Shown here: in pieces, positions 44,071-52,928 of the stretch
Layout of the letters: every line of letters starts with the position of its first letter
How positions within the stretch are numbered: position 1 is the first letter of the stretch
Assembly: GCA_963795795.1 (NCBI GenBank)
Contig: CAWCJS010000006.1
Location: 334,581-398,580, forward strand
Length of the DNA stretch: 64,000 bases
Reading direction: 5' to 3'
Source: Palsa-504 sp963795795
GTDB taxonomy: Bacteria > Actinomycetota > Actinomycetes > Streptosporangiales > Streptosporangiaceae
The notes under the pieces: generated by a model
Seen by the model: only the letters and a program-made list of their open reading frames with translations
Databases searched by the model: none
What the model was told of the DNA's origin: nothing
Translations under genes and position numbers: made by a program

Positions 44071-45255
44071 ATGGATCCGGTGCGCAATCCTTATGCTCCA
44101 GGGGCGGGGCAGCGCCCGCCCGAACTCGCCGGGCGCGACCGGGAGATCAGCCAGTTCGAGGTAGTCATCGAGCGGATCGCCCGTGGCCGTCCGGAACGGA
44201 GCATGGTGCTGACCGGGCTGCGTGGCGTGGGCAAGACGGTGCTGCTCAACACGTTCAGGTCGATGGCGCTCCAGCGGCTCTGGGGCACGGGCAAGATCGA
44301 GGCCCGGCCGGAGCAGTCGATCAGGCGGCCCGTCGCCGCCGCCCTGCACATGGCCGTCCGGGAACTCGCGCCCAGGCACCGGGCCCCCGACCGGGTCGAG
44401 TATTTCCTCGGCGTCCTCAAGGCGTTCGCGCTGCGCGACCCCCAGGCGGTCAAGGGGGCCTCGGTGACCGTCGCGCTGGGTATCGACGTCCCGGCTCAGC
44501 GCGGCCGGGCCGACTCCGGTGACCTGGAGGTCGACCTCACCGAGCTGTTCGCCGAGGCGGCTTCTGTCGCCGCTGACCTGGGCGTGGGGATCGCGCTGTT
44601 CGTCGATGAGATGCAGGACGTGCCCAGCGCCGACGTGTCCGCGCTCTGCGCCGCCTGCCACGAGCTATCGCAGAGCGGCGGCCCGCTCATCGTGGTCGGG
44701 GCGGGCCTCCCGCACCTGCCCTCGGTCTTGTCGGCGAGCAAGAGTTATTCGGAGCGGCTGTTCAGGTATGCGCGGATCGACCGCCTCGACCGGGAGGCGG
44801 CGGATCTGGCCCTCATCGCCCCGGCCGAGCGGGAGGGGGTCACCTTTACCCCTGGGGCGCTGGACGCGCTGTACGCCGCCGCCGACGGCTACCCGTACTT
44901 CGTCCAGGCCTACGGCAAGGTCACCTGGGACGTGGCCGCGGCCAGCCCGGTGACGGCCGGCGACGTCTGCGTGGCGGCGCCGGAGGCGGAAGGGGAACTG
45001 GCCCTCGGGTTCTTCGGCAGCAGGTACGAGCGGGCCACGCCGGTCGAACGCGAGTACATGCGGGCCATGGCCGCTACCGGCGACGACCCGGTGCCGACCT
45101 CGGTCGTGGCCGACGAGCTGGGGCGCAAGCCGTCGAGCTTGTCCCCGGCGCGGGACGGGCTGATCAAGAAGGGGCTCATCTACAGCTCCGAGCGCGGCCT
45201 GATCGCGTTCACGGTCCCGCACTTCGGGAAGTTCCTGCGCTCGCAGCCCGTGTAG
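44071..45255 (+). CDS. Orc1/Cdc6-like AAA ATPase with winged helix
   Basis: 394 aa. AGRDREISQFEVVIERIARG precedes Walker A GLRGVGKTVLL; Walker B is IALFVDEMQDVPS, and an arginine-rich lid and IDRLDREAADLALIAPAEREG follow. The C-terminal 80 residues look like a winged helix (SVVADELGRKPSSLSPARDG then LIYSSERGLIAFTVPHFG). Such proteins are widespread in actinomycetes and annotated only as ATP-binding protein; a DNA-binding switch role is inferred. Not in an evident operon. Confidence 0.82.
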   Translation: MDPVRNPYAPGAGQRPPELAGRDREISQFEVVIERIARGRPERSMVLTGLRGVGKTVLLNTFRSMALQRLWGTGKIEARPEQSIRRPVAAALHMAVRELAPRHRAPDRVEYFLGVLKAFALRDPQAVKGASVTVALGIDVPAQRGRADSGDLEVDLTELFAEAASVAADLGVGIALFVDEMQDVPSADVSALCAACHELSQSGGPLIVVGAGLPHLPSVLSASKSYSERLFRYARIDRLDREAADLALIAPAEREGVTFTPGALDALYAAADGYPYFVQAYGKVTWDVAAASPVTAGDVCVAAPEAEGELALGFFGSRYERATPVEREYMRAMAATGDDPVPTSVVADELGRKPSSLSPARDGLIKKGLIYSSERGLIAFTVPHFGKFLRSQPV

Positions 45256-45283
45256 GCCGGCGCCAGCCGCCGGGCTAGCGGGC

Positions 45284-46144
45284 TTACCGCATGGCGGTGA
45301 ACTCGCGCGTTTCGGCCAGCCCGAGCACCTCGTCGGTATGCGCGTCCAGGACGGCGGCGCGGATCACCGGCCTGCGGGCCTGCAGGTAGACGGCGAACAC
45401 GATGTCGATCCGCCGGCCCCGCGAGAACCCGGCGTACACCACGAATCGCCAGCACCCTTCCCGCCATACGTCAATCGGCGCCGCGCTGGAGATCTGGCCC
45501 GCGTACCGGCGCCACGGTGAGCTCGCGTGCAGGGCGGCCATGGTGCGCTCGACCGGGAGCCTGCGGAGCTCGCATGGCTCGGAATAGCCGAGCCTGACCA
45601 GGATCTCGCCGAGTTCCGGGGACAAGAAGGCGATGAGGGACAGCTCGAAGGCCAGCACGGCCAGCCACATCTCGGCCGTGGTGGACGACGACGGCATGCG
45701 CAGCGGGGGCAGGCCGATCGTGACGGCGGCGGCGGCGCACAGGACTCCGGCTCGGGCGATGGTGCGCCACCCGATCGGGGTGTCGCTGAAGTCGCCGAAG
45801 CAGCCGCAGCCGGCCACCGGGCGCCGCTGCCTCGTCTCGTTCAGCGCGCCCATCGCAATAAGGAAGAACAGCGCGCAGGCCGCGCGGACGATGGTCGCGG
45901 GCAGGCTGGGGTGGGTGGTACCTATCCTGCCCGCGGTAACGATCAGGCCCAGGCCCAGCCCGAACTCGGTCGCGCACATCGCCATCATGATCGGGCGGTG
46001 CAGGCGGAGCGGGAACAGGCCGGCCGGATCCATGGCCGCCTTGATGGAACGCGACCGGAGCACCCGCCACGCCTTGGCCGCGCACCCGCCGAGCAGCATG
46101 ACGGCGAGCAGCGGGATCTGCAGTTCCCTGGCGGCGAGGAGCAT
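45284..46144 (-). CDS. MauE-like membrane protein
   Basis: 286 aa. Four to five membrane helices in the N-terminal half, with VAGCGCFGDFSDTPIGW, the conserved Cys-x-Cys-Phe-Gly motif of MauE/DoxX-type proteins thought to act in disulfide exchange. The C-terminal 110 residues are soluble. The ATG at 46144 comes 2 bp after the stop of the upstream gene, so the two are translated together. Likely part of a redox-maturation pair. Confidence 0.85.
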   Translation of the reverse strand: MLLAARELQIPLLAVMLLGGCAAKAWRVLRSRSIKAAMDPAGLFPLRLHRPIMMAMCATEFGLGLGLIVTAGRIGTTHPSLPATIVRAACALFFLIAMGALNETRQRRPVAGCGCFGDFSDTPIGWRTIARAGVLCAAAAVTIGLPPLRMPSSSTTAEMWLAVLAFELSLIAFLSPELGEILVRLGYSEPCELRRLPVERTMAALHASSPWRRYAGQISSAAPIDVWREGCWRFVVYAGFSRGRRIDIVFAVYLQARRPVIRAAVLDAHTDEVLGLAETREFTAMR

Positions 46145-46146
46145 GC

Positions 46147-47214
46147 TCAGCCGCCGATCGTCATCGTCGCGTTGAAGCAGCCTGCCTCGAGGTTCCCGCC
46201 GAGTTCCACGAAGGCGGCCATGGTCAGGTCGGCGATCCTGCCCTTCCTCGAGGTATCGCAGGTGACGCAGCGGTCGCAGAAGAGCCTGGCCGTCGCCCCG
46301 CAGCTAGTGACGGGAAGCTGCCTGGTGCGTTCCGCGCAGTCGTTTCGCAGCCAGAGCAGGCTCCCGACCGACAGGTAGGGGAGACGGACGCACCCGGGAC
46401 CGGTGGCGTGCGGATCGCCTGAGCACCCCGGCGGCGCGAAGGCGGCGTGCTCACAGCTGGTCTCGGGGTCCAGGGCCGGATACGCCAGCCCGAGCAGGTC
46501 GTCCGGCTCATCACCGGGTTCATGCCAGATAGCCGTCCCGCTTACCGGGTCGGGTACGTGCCCGCTGACCAGCGGCGGGGTCGGCGGATGGTCGGCCGGA
46601 TACGGCGGCTGCGAGGTGGCGGGGATCAGGGCCTGCAGGTAACCGTCGTGCTTCACGCCGATCACGTCGATCAGGTAGCCCGGCTCGAGCCTCGGGAACC
46701 TGACCTGGATCCGGCCCGTGGCCTCGGCGCCGATGATCACCAGCTTGCGTCCCTTGGCCGGCCCCTCGTCGACGAGCAGGGCGGCCGGTCCTTCCCGTTC
46801 CGCGATCGTCCCGGTGACCCGGCCGACCTCGGCCCAGATCCTGTCCACCACCGGGCCGCCGGGATACCTGCGCCGGGCAATTGCGTGATCACCCCGCCGC
46901 AGCGCCGCGGGTGCGGCGGGACCGCCGCGCCAGGCCTGCGTGCCCGGGTCCAGCGGGAAACGCTGCTCGCCCCACGCGGTGCCCAGCACCAGGACGTGGG
47001 GACTGACGTCCAGAATCCTTCCGGTCACGGTGTACACCAACGCCCTGGTCGCAGCCCAGGCCGCGTCTACACCCGGGTCCAGGGGCGGGTACTCCGGCTC
47101 GTCTGGCCGACCGAGGACAGCCGCCTTAAGCAGCGATCTGCGGGCGAATCGGGCCGGACCGGTTGACTCTGTGACATCGCCGTACCAACGGGGAAAGTCA
47201 GCCAAATGCCGCAC
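46147..47214 (-). CDS. Cysteine-rich protein with C-terminal barwin/DPBB-like domain
   Basis: About 355 aa from the GTG at 47214 (TTG at 47244 also possible). Near the N-terminus is ARFARRSLLKAAVLG, twin-arginine-like but without a strong hydrophobic core. A beta-rich middle (LVIIGAEATGRIQVRFPRL) is followed by many cysteines and a C-terminal segment RLFCDRCVTCDTSRKG then ADLTMAAFVELGGNLEAGC that fits the double-psi beta-barrel pattern of RlpA/barwin proteins. Paired with the MauE-like gene, which suggests an exported disulfide-bonded product. Function unknown. Confidence 0.7.
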   Translation of the reverse strand: MRHLADFPRWYGDVTESTGPARFARRSLLKAAVLGRPDEPEYPPLDPGVDAAWAATRALVYTVTGRILDVSPHVLVLGTAWGEQRFPLDPGTQAWRGGPAAPAALRRGDHAIARRRYPGGPVVDRIWAEVGRVTGTIAEREGPAALLVDEGPAKGRKLVIIGAEATGRIQVRFPRLEPGYLIDVIGVKHDGYLQALIPATSQPPYPADHPPTPPLVSGHVPDPVSGTAIWHEPGDEPDDLLGLAYPALDPETSCEHAAFAPPGCSGDPHATGPGCVRLPYLSVGSLLWLRNDCAERTRQLPVTSCGATARLFCDRCVTCDTSRKGRIADLTMAAFVELGGNLEAGCFNATMTIGG

Positions 47215-47407
47215 TTGCCCTCCGTGGGATTGCAGTTGCCACAATGTACGACCCTGGCGGGTACAGACGGTTACGTCAAGCCAATCGGACCCGTTTGTCC
47301 CTCAGGACACACAGATACATCCCTGGCGGTTAGCCGCGCATCTGCACCGGGCATCACGTTGTGTACGCACCGTATTGGAGATGACTACTTTAAGTAAGGT
47401 AGTTGGC

Positions 47408-47941
47408 ATGAGCATCGTCGGCGATCCCCCCGACCCGCGAGCCAGCGGCGACGATGCTGCCTTCCGTGACTACGTTCTCACCCGCGGGACGGCCCTGCTC
47501 AGGGTAGCGGTCATGCTCACCGGCAACCGGGCGGACGCGGAAGATCTGGTCCAGGCCGCCCTGGCCAAGACCTACCTGGCGTGGGGCAGGATCAACGACC
47601 GGGCCGCCCTCGACGCGTACGTGCGGCGCGCGATGGTCAACACGCACATCTCCTGGTGGCGGCGCCGCAAGTTCGAGGAGTACCCCACCGACGAGCTGCC
47701 GGACCAGGTCATACCCGACTACGCGCGCGAGAGCGACACGGCCGAGATGGTGCGGCGCGCCCTGGACCGGCTGCCCAACCGGATGCGCGCCGCCGTCATG
47801 CTGCGGTACTTCGAGGACATGACCGAGCCGGAAATCGCCGAAACGCTCGGCGTCAGCCTGGGCACCGTGAAGAGCACCGTTTCCCGCGCGGTAGCCAGGC
47901 TCCGCGTCGACGCCGAACTCGGCAGGGACTCCGGCACGTAA
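47408..47941 (+). CDS. ECF sigma factor, SigE family
   Basis: 177 aa. Region 2 (LTRGTALLRVAVMLTGNRADAEDLVQAALAK, key: ADAEDLVQAA) and region 4 (LPNRMRAAVMLRYFEDMTEPEIAETLGVSLGTVKST, key: EIAETLGVSLGTVKS) define an ECF factor; VNTHISWWRRRKFEE is typical of the actinomycete SigE family. The ATG at 47408 after TAAGGT is preferred over the ATG at 47381. No anti-sigma gene follows. It is divergent from the DPBB/MauE pair and may control it. Confidence 0.88.
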   Translation: MSIVGDPPDPRASGDDAAFRDYVLTRGTALLRVAVMLTGNRADAEDLVQAALAKTYLAWGRINDRAALDAYVRRAMVNTHISWWRRRKFEEYPTDELPDQVIPDYARESDTAEMVRRALDRLPNRMRAAVMLRYFEDMTEPEIAETLGVSLGTVKSTVSRAVARLRVDAELGRDSGT

Positions 47942-48029
47942 GAAAGGCCCGCCTCCGCATCCGGCCCGACCTGGGTCTACTGCCCGGTAGCCGACTCATG
48001 GCACTATCGAGAAGGCAGGTCAGCCACCC

Positions 48030-49679
48030 ATGGGAGGTAGCTCGGTGCGCAGCACGATGATGGATATCCCGCTGACCATCGCGTCGATCATGCGTTACGG
48101 AACGTCGATCTACGGCGATCGCGAGGTCGTCACCTGCACCGAGGACGCGACCAGGCGCCGCACGTACGCCGAGTCCGGCCGGCGGGCCGCGCGCCTGGCG
48201 AATGCGCTGCGCCGCCTCGGCGTGGACGCCGACCAGCGCGTCGGCACCTTCATGTGGAACAACGCCGAGCATCTCGAGGCGTACCTGGCCGTGCCGTCCA
48301 TGGGCGCGGTGCTGCACACCCTGAACATCAGGCTCGCCCCGGCCGAGGTCGGCTACGTCGCCACGCACGCGGAGGACTACGCGGTCATCGTGGACGCCTG
48401 CCTCGTGCCGAGGTTCGCCGAGATCCTGCCCCAGGCGCCCACCGTCCGCCACGTGATCGTGAGCGGAGGGCGGCTGGCCGAGACACCCGGGGCGGACCAG
48501 CTCACCGGCGTGGCCGTGCACGAGTACGAGGAGCTCCTCGCGGCCGAGCCTGACGCGTTCGACTGGCCGGAGCTCGACGAGCGGTCGGCCGCGGCGATGT
48601 GCTACACCAGCGGGACCACCGGGAACCCGAAGGGCGTCGTCTACAGTCACCGGTCCAGCTACCTGCACTCGATGGGCGCCTGCCTCGGCAACGCCTTCGC
48701 TATCTCCGAACGGGACCGGGTGCTGCCCGTCGTCCCCATGTTCCACGCCAACGCATGGGGCCTGGCCTACGCCGGCCTGCTGTCCGGGGCCGCCCTGATC
48801 CTGCCGGACCGGTTCCTGCAGCCCGCCGCGCTGGTCCGGCTGATCGGCGACGAGCGCGTCACCCTGGCCGGCGGGGTCCCGACGATCTGGGCGGGCGTCC
48901 TCAGTCACATCCGGGTCGAGGGCGGTGACGTGTCGAGCCTGCGCCTGGTGATCGCGGGCGGCTCCGCGGTGCCGCACTCGATGCAGCTCAGGTACGAGTC
49001 TGAGCTCGGCGTTCGGATCCTGCAGGCCTGGGGCATGACGGAGACCTCGCCGCTGGGGAGCGTGGCGAACCCGCCGGCCGGCGTCAGCAAGGATGAGGAA
49101 TGGCGGTACCGGGACAGCCAGGGTCGGCTGTTCTGCGCGGTGGAGGGGCGCCTGGCCGGAGACGGCGGGGCGATCCTGCCCAACGACGGCGAGTCCGTCG
49201 GCGAGGTCGAGGTGCGCGGGCCCTGGGTGACCGGCTCGTACCACAAGGACGACGACCCGGCCAAGTTCCACGACGGCTGGCTTCGCACCGGTGACGTGGG
49301 GACCCTGGACGAGCACGGCTTCATCCAGCTGACCGACCGGGCCAAGGACGTGATCAAGTCCGGCGGCGAGTGGATCTCCTCCATGGAGCTGGAGAACATC
49401 CTCATGGCTCATCCCGACGTGGCCGAGGCCGCGGTGATCGGCGTCGCCGACGACAAGTGGGGCGAGCGCCCGCTGGCGGCGATCGTCCTGCGGCCGGGTT
49501 CCGACGTCAGCGCGGACAAGCTCCGGGCCTTCATGGCCGAGCAGGTCCCGCGCTGGCAGCTGCCCGAGCGGTGGTGCTTCATCGACGAGGTGCCCAAGAC
49601 CAGCGTGGGCAAGTTCTCCAAGCGCACCATGCGCGATGCCTACGCCAGCGGCCGGTACGAGATCATCGAGGTGCACTGA
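48030..49679 (+). CDS. Fatty acyl-CoA ligase (AMP-forming)
   Basis: 549 aa ANL enzyme. Core motifs are CYTSGTTGNPKGVVYSH (P-loop), QAWGMTETSPLG, WLRTGDVGTLDEHGF, DRAKDVIKSGGEWIS and KTSVGKFSKR with the catalytic lysine. It activates a medium- or long-chain fatty acid as acyl-CoA through an acyl-adenylate. ATG 48030 after GGGAGG; an internal ATG (MMDIPLTIASIM) may be the true start. Monocistronic. Confidence 0.93.
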   Translation: MGGSSVRSTMMDIPLTIASIMRYGTSIYGDREVVTCTEDATRRRTYAESGRRAARLANALRRLGVDADQRVGTFMWNNAEHLEAYLAVPSMGAVLHTLNIRLAPAEVGYVATHAEDYAVIVDACLVPRFAEILPQAPTVRHVIVSGGRLAETPGADQLTGVAVHEYEELLAAEPDAFDWPELDERSAAAMCYTSGTTGNPKGVVYSHRSSYLHSMGACLGNAFAISERDRVLPVVPMFHANAWGLAYAGLLSGAALILPDRFLQPAALVRLIGDERVTLAGGVPTIWAGVLSHIRVEGGDVSSLRLVIAGGSAVPHSMQLRYESELGVRILQAWGMTETSPLGSVANPPAGVSKDEEWRYRDSQGRLFCAVEGRLAGDGGAILPNDGESVGEVEVRGPWVTGSYHKDDDPAKFHDGWLRTGDVGTLDEHGFIQLTDRAKDVIKSGGEWISSMELENILMAHPDVAEAAVIGVADDKWGERPLAAIVLRPGSDVSADKLRAFMAEQVPRWQLPERWCFIDEVPKTSVGKFSKRTMRDAYASGRYEIIEVH

Positions 49680-49753
49680 CGCCCGGGGCCGGGTTGCTTT
49701 GCCCGCGCCGGGTCACTCCCGGTACGCTATGGCCCACCGCACCCGGTGCGGGT

Positions 49754-49842
49754 GGAGGATTCGCCTAGTCCGGTCTATGGCGCCGCACTGCTAATGCGGT
49801 TGGGTCGCGAGGCCCTCCGGGGTTCAAATCCCCGATCCTCCG
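49754..49842 (+). tRNA. tRNA-Ser (GCT)
   Basis: 89 nt. Acceptor GGAGGAT/ATCCTCC, anticodon stem CCGCA/TGCGG around CTGCTAA gives anticodon GCT, long variable arm GGGTCGCGAGGCCCT, T-loop GTTCAAATCC. No encoded CCA. A truncated sensor gene begins 48 bp beyond its 3' end. Confidence 0.96.
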
Positions 49843-49844
49843 CA

Positions 49845-49894
49845 GCTGACCAGGCACTTTGCTGACCAGGCGAAATGCCTGGCTGTGCCTCAGC
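49845..49894. terminator. Nested hairpin between tRNA-Ser(GCT) and the convergent truncated sensor gene
   Basis: Outer arms GCTG/CAGC and AGGCAC/GTGCCT enclose an inner perfect stem CCAGGC-gaaat-GCCTGG. The unit GCTGACCAGGC is present twice, 16 bp apart. The structure covers the stop codon of the minus-strand gene, so it can end transcription from both sides. Confidence 0.55.
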
Positions 49895-51272
49895 GCAGCG
49901 GTCGGGTCAGCGAGCGGGCCACCATGGTGAAGATGAGCAGGACCAGGAGCAGCAGCAGCAGGGTCACCAGGCTGGTGACCAGCAGGCCCGTGCTGGCATT
50001 CGTCCTGGACGTATCTGCCAGCGTGGAGATGTTGCCGGTCAGTTCGTCGGCGACTTGCCGCACCTTGCCGACGGTGAACGACATGTCGGCGTTCACGTTT
50101 GCCGTGGCCAGAAGGCGACCCTGCTCCTGGGTGAGCGGGTGCGGCAAGTCGCCGGTCAGCAACGCCTCCGCGAGTGATTCCTGCTGGGCGGCGCTATCGA
50201 CCGGCGGCCCGCTCACCGTGTTGGTGTAGTTCTGCTGCTCGGCGGGATCCACGGATGCGTAGAAGTTGGCCAGATCCGCCACTTCCTGCTGGTGTGCCTG
50301 CTGGAGGCTGGCAAGGTCGTCGGGCGACAGCGTCGGCTGCGGGAAACTGACCGCCCTCAGCAGGAGGGCTCGCTGAACCGATTTGGCGTCTTCGACCTGG
50401 AGTAGCGCGCCTAGGGCGATGACATCGTGCCGGAGATCGGTATTGCTCGTCTCGTTCCCGACGACGCTGGTGAATGTGTTCGCGGGCTGGATGATGTTCA
50501 CGGTGTACACCTGCATGATCGCCGTCATGAGGGATTCCGGGTCGGCCACCATCCTGCGGACGAGCGGAAGGGTTTCCGCGCTCACTTGTACCGCGTTCGC
50601 CGCCTGCACCGCGGCGAGCTGATAGCCGTTTCCGACCGTGATGCCATCTGCCAAGGCGACGACCTCTGCGGCGGCGCCATCGGTGACACGCTGTGCGGTC
50701 CTCAGCCTGGCCGAAAAGCCACCCCTGTTCGCTGTGAAGGCGACTGAATAGTCGCGTTCATCTTCCGTTGCCTGGATGTACTTGACCACCGCGCTGTTGA
50801 GCTGGGCGAGGTGCTGAACACGGCCGGTCGTCTGCCAGTTGCTGACGTTACTGTTGATGGTCAGCGCACCGAGCACGGCCGCGGTCAGCAACGGCACCGC
50901 GATCAAGGCGGCCAGCCGCCACCGGACGCGCCAGTTCCTCAGGGCGAACCGCGACCCGGGCGAGCCGGGCCGTCTCGGATGCGGATGGGTGGTCCCGACC
51001 GTGTCGGCCGGGAGCGGGGGCCGCGGCTGGGGCTGGGCGACGACCACGGGCGTCTGGCCGCCGGAAGCGGCCGGGCCGATGACGGGCCGCGGTTCCATGC
51101 TCGCCGCGTCCCCTCCGCCGACGGCATCCGAGCCGTCACCCGCGGCGCTTCCGCCCGCGAGAGGCACCGAACCCTCCCGGTCGGCTGGCCCTCCGCTGAC
51201 GGACCCGGCCGCGCTAGCCGGGTCGCCAGGATTCGTCACCGATCGTTTACGCACTACGTTCGCACCTCGCAT
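49890..51272 (-). CDS. NIT-domain sensor protein, truncated before the kinase domain
   Basis: 460 aa. A Pro/Gly-rich cytoplasmic leader, helix 1 (LAALIAVPLLTAAVLGALTI), a nitrate/nitrite-sensing NIT domain (ARLRTAQRVTDGAAAEVV and further helices), and helix 2 (LVTSLVTLLLLLLVLLIFTM) are all present. The protein then stops at ARSLTRPLR, right where HAMP and the histidine kinase begin in full-length relatives (usually 900 aa or more). The break is 48 bp from tRNA-Ser(GCT). Either a recombination scar or a sensor that uses a separate kinase. Start at the ATG at 51272. Confidence 0.78.
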   Translation of the reverse strand: MRGANVVRKRSVTNPGDPASAAGSVSGGPADREGSVPLAGGSAAGDGSDAVGGGDAASMEPRPVIGPAASGGQTPVVVAQPQPRPPLPADTVGTTHPHPRRPGSPGSRFALRNWRVRWRLAALIAVPLLTAAVLGALTINSNVSNWQTTGRVQHLAQLNSAVVKYIQATEDERDYSVAFTANRGGFSARLRTAQRVTDGAAAEVVALADGITVGNGYQLAAVQAANAVQVSAETLPLVRRMVADPESLMTAIMQVYTVNIIQPANTFTSVVGNETSNTDLRHDVIALGALLQVEDAKSVQRALLLRAVSFPQPTLSPDDLASLQQAHQQEVADLANFYASVDPAEQQNYTNTVSGPPVDSAAQQESLAEALLTGDLPHPLTQEQGRLLATANVNADMSFTVGKVRQVADELTGNISTLADTSRTNASTGLLVTSLVTLLLLLLVLLIFTMVARSLTRPLR

Positions 51273-51803
51273 CGGCACGCCTGCGCCAGCGCACATGCCA
51301 GGCTGAACAGGCGCAAGCCACCCTCCATGCGCACCCTCTTTCCCTCCGCAGCGATCGCCGCTGCTCCGGTCAACAAGGCGGCCGAGCCACACTCTCGCGT
51401 TACAAAACGAGTAAGGACATATAATCATTTTCTGGGTGGCCGTCACGAGGCATTCATGAATCCCTTGGGTGTGTGTATGGGGCCCTACCAGGAACCCCGC
51501 GGCCAGAACGCCTAGGGCCTGCTTCACAAAACGCCTCGGCATCCAGCTCCCGCCTGACCCCGACGCCGGCTTCGCCGAGCTGACCGCCCGTTACCAGGCC
51601 GACCCACGGCTCACCGTGCCCGCCACTGTCTACAACGGGGTCTTGAACCGGGCCGACGAGGTGTGACGGGGCACCGTAACGGGCCGCGTGTCGGAACCCG
51701 CAAACACGTGACACCAGCCGAATTGTCTTGCTACTTTTAGTTATATGACCCATACCGTGTGTTACATGCTTATCCGGCGCACGCGGAGTGAGCGGGGGCG
51801 CTC
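51273..51803. other. Intergenic region with a possible gene remnant
   Basis: 530 bp with lower GC than its surroundings. A plus-strand frame at 51469-51666 contains GFAELTARYQADPRLTVPATV and ends NGVLNRADEV, which looks protein-like, but its first half does not and no family is recognised. Two AT-rich stretches (near 51418 and 51735) could be promoter -10 regions. Probably degraded sequence beside the truncated sensor gene. Confidence 0.35.
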
Positions 51804-52046
51804 ATGACATCGCCAGAGCTTAGGGAGCTTCTCCTGGCCGCCGTCGGGGATGCCATCAACTACCTGGAGGACGTTCGCGTCTTCTGTCTTGACTGCAGAA
51901 ACTCCCCCGGCGCCGTCTGCCTTGAGCACGCAGATGCGGCCAACCTCGCGGCGCGGTACGCGGAAATCCACGCGCAGCTCCGGGAGGCAGGGTCCGGCTA
52001 CCTGCCGCTCGGGGATACAGTCCCGTCACTGCAACGCTCGGCTTGA
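51804..52046 (+). CDS. Small uncharacterised protein with Cys/His motif (80 aa)
   Basis: ATG at 51804 follows GGGGGCGCTC. Helical MTSPELRELLLAAVGDAINYLED is followed by VFCLDCRNSPGAVCLEHADAAN, where a CxxC plus C-x2-H arrangement could bind zinc, then a second helix. Similar short proteins occur widely in actinomycetes, often near regulators or in mobile contexts. Function unknown. Confidence 0.6.
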   Translation: MTSPELRELLLAAVGDAINYLEDVRVFCLDCRNSPGAVCLEHADAANLAARYAEIHAQLREAGSGYLPLGDTVPSLQRSA

Positions 52047-52078
52047 TCGAAGGCGGCACTGAGCAGCGGACCTGCGGG

Positions 52079-52780
52079 TCAGGGCGCCTTACGCAGCTTG
52101 TCGAGGCCGTCGAGGATGAGGTCGAGCCCGAATTCAAACTCGGTCTGGTCGTCGCACCAGCCCAGCGTGGTCTCGGGGTCGTCGTGAGCGACCTCCGTGA
52201 ACATGGCCGCCAGGTGCGGGATCTGGGCGGTCATGCTGTCCAGGGCGGCGGCGGTCTCCTCGTCGCTGGCTCCGCCGCTGGGGTCGAACAGTTCCTGGCT
52301 GAAACCGAGCGCCCGGCTGCCGAGGGCGTGCAGCGCGTGGTGGATGAGGTCGTAGGAGAAGCCGCCATCTCGCATGAGCCTGAGCAGGCCGTCGTAGTAG
52401 AGGAGCACGGCCAGGCTGGTGTTGGTCCTGGTCTCCAGGACGCGCGGCGCCCAGGGGTGGCGGAGCAAGACCTGGCGGGCGGACAGGATCCGCCGGCGGA
52501 CCGCCCTTTTCCAGCCCGCGCCCGTGGCAGGCACGTCAAGCCTGCCCACGATGTCGTTGATCTCGGTCACCACGGCCTCGGCGATGCCGTCGAGGAGGTC
52601 TTCCTTGCTGGCCACGTGGTAATACAGCGACATCGCCTCGGCGCCGAGTTCCTCCGCGAGACGGCGCATGGTGAGCGATTCGATGCCGCTCTGGTCGGCG
52701 ACCTCGGTCGCGGCTCGGAGCACGCGTTGCCTGCTCAGCGGGAGCCGCGGCTGGGATCCTGGCTCGGCTCGGGTGACCAC
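52079..52780 (-). CDS. TetR-family transcriptional repressor
   Basis: 233 aa. The N-terminal HTH is SRQRVLRAATEVADQSGIES then LTMRRLAEELGAEAMSLYYHV with YYHV typical of TetR/AcrR; the C-terminal TetR_C-like ligand domain follows. Three matching palindromes lie in the 150-bp divergent gap before the oxidoreductase gene, so it almost surely represses that gene and itself. Confidence 0.93.
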   Translation of the reverse strand: MVTRAEPGSQPRLPLSRQRVLRAATEVADQSGIESLTMRRLAEELGAEAMSLYYHVASKEDLLDGIAEAVVTEINDIVGRLDVPATGAGWKRAVRRRILSARQVLLRHPWAPRVLETRTNTSLAVLLYYDGLLRLMRDGGFSYDLIHHALHALGSRALGFSQELFDPSGGASDEETAAALDSMTAQIPHLAAMFTEVAHDDPETTLGWCDDQTEFEFGLDLILDGLDKLRKAP

Positions 52781-52851
52781 AGCATCAGCCTTTCCTGCGC
52801 ACTTGATCGTACAAGGTAAGGCGTAGCCCGATCGTTTCAGCCCGCTTGACT

Positions 52852-52903
52852 GTCTTACGCTGTAAGACTATCTTACAACGTAAGACACCTTACGGCGTAA
52901 GGT
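52852..52903. promoter_or_regulatory. Three adjacent TetR operators
   Basis: GTCTTACgctGTAAGAC (52852-52868), TCTTACaacGTAAGA (52871-52885) and ACCTTACggcGTAAGGT (52887-52903) share the core CTTAC-N3-GTAAG and are perfect palindromes. Their centres are 17-18 bp apart. They lie between the TetR gene and the oxidoreductase start at 52929. Confidence 0.9.
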
Positions 52904-52928
52904 AACGCACCCTCAGAAGGAAAAGAAG

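Noticed and set aside
46940..47407. Long upstream extension of the ECF sigma factor frame
   Set aside because: Antisense shadow of the DPBB-like gene; the sigma factor family starts at the ATG at 47408 or 47381.
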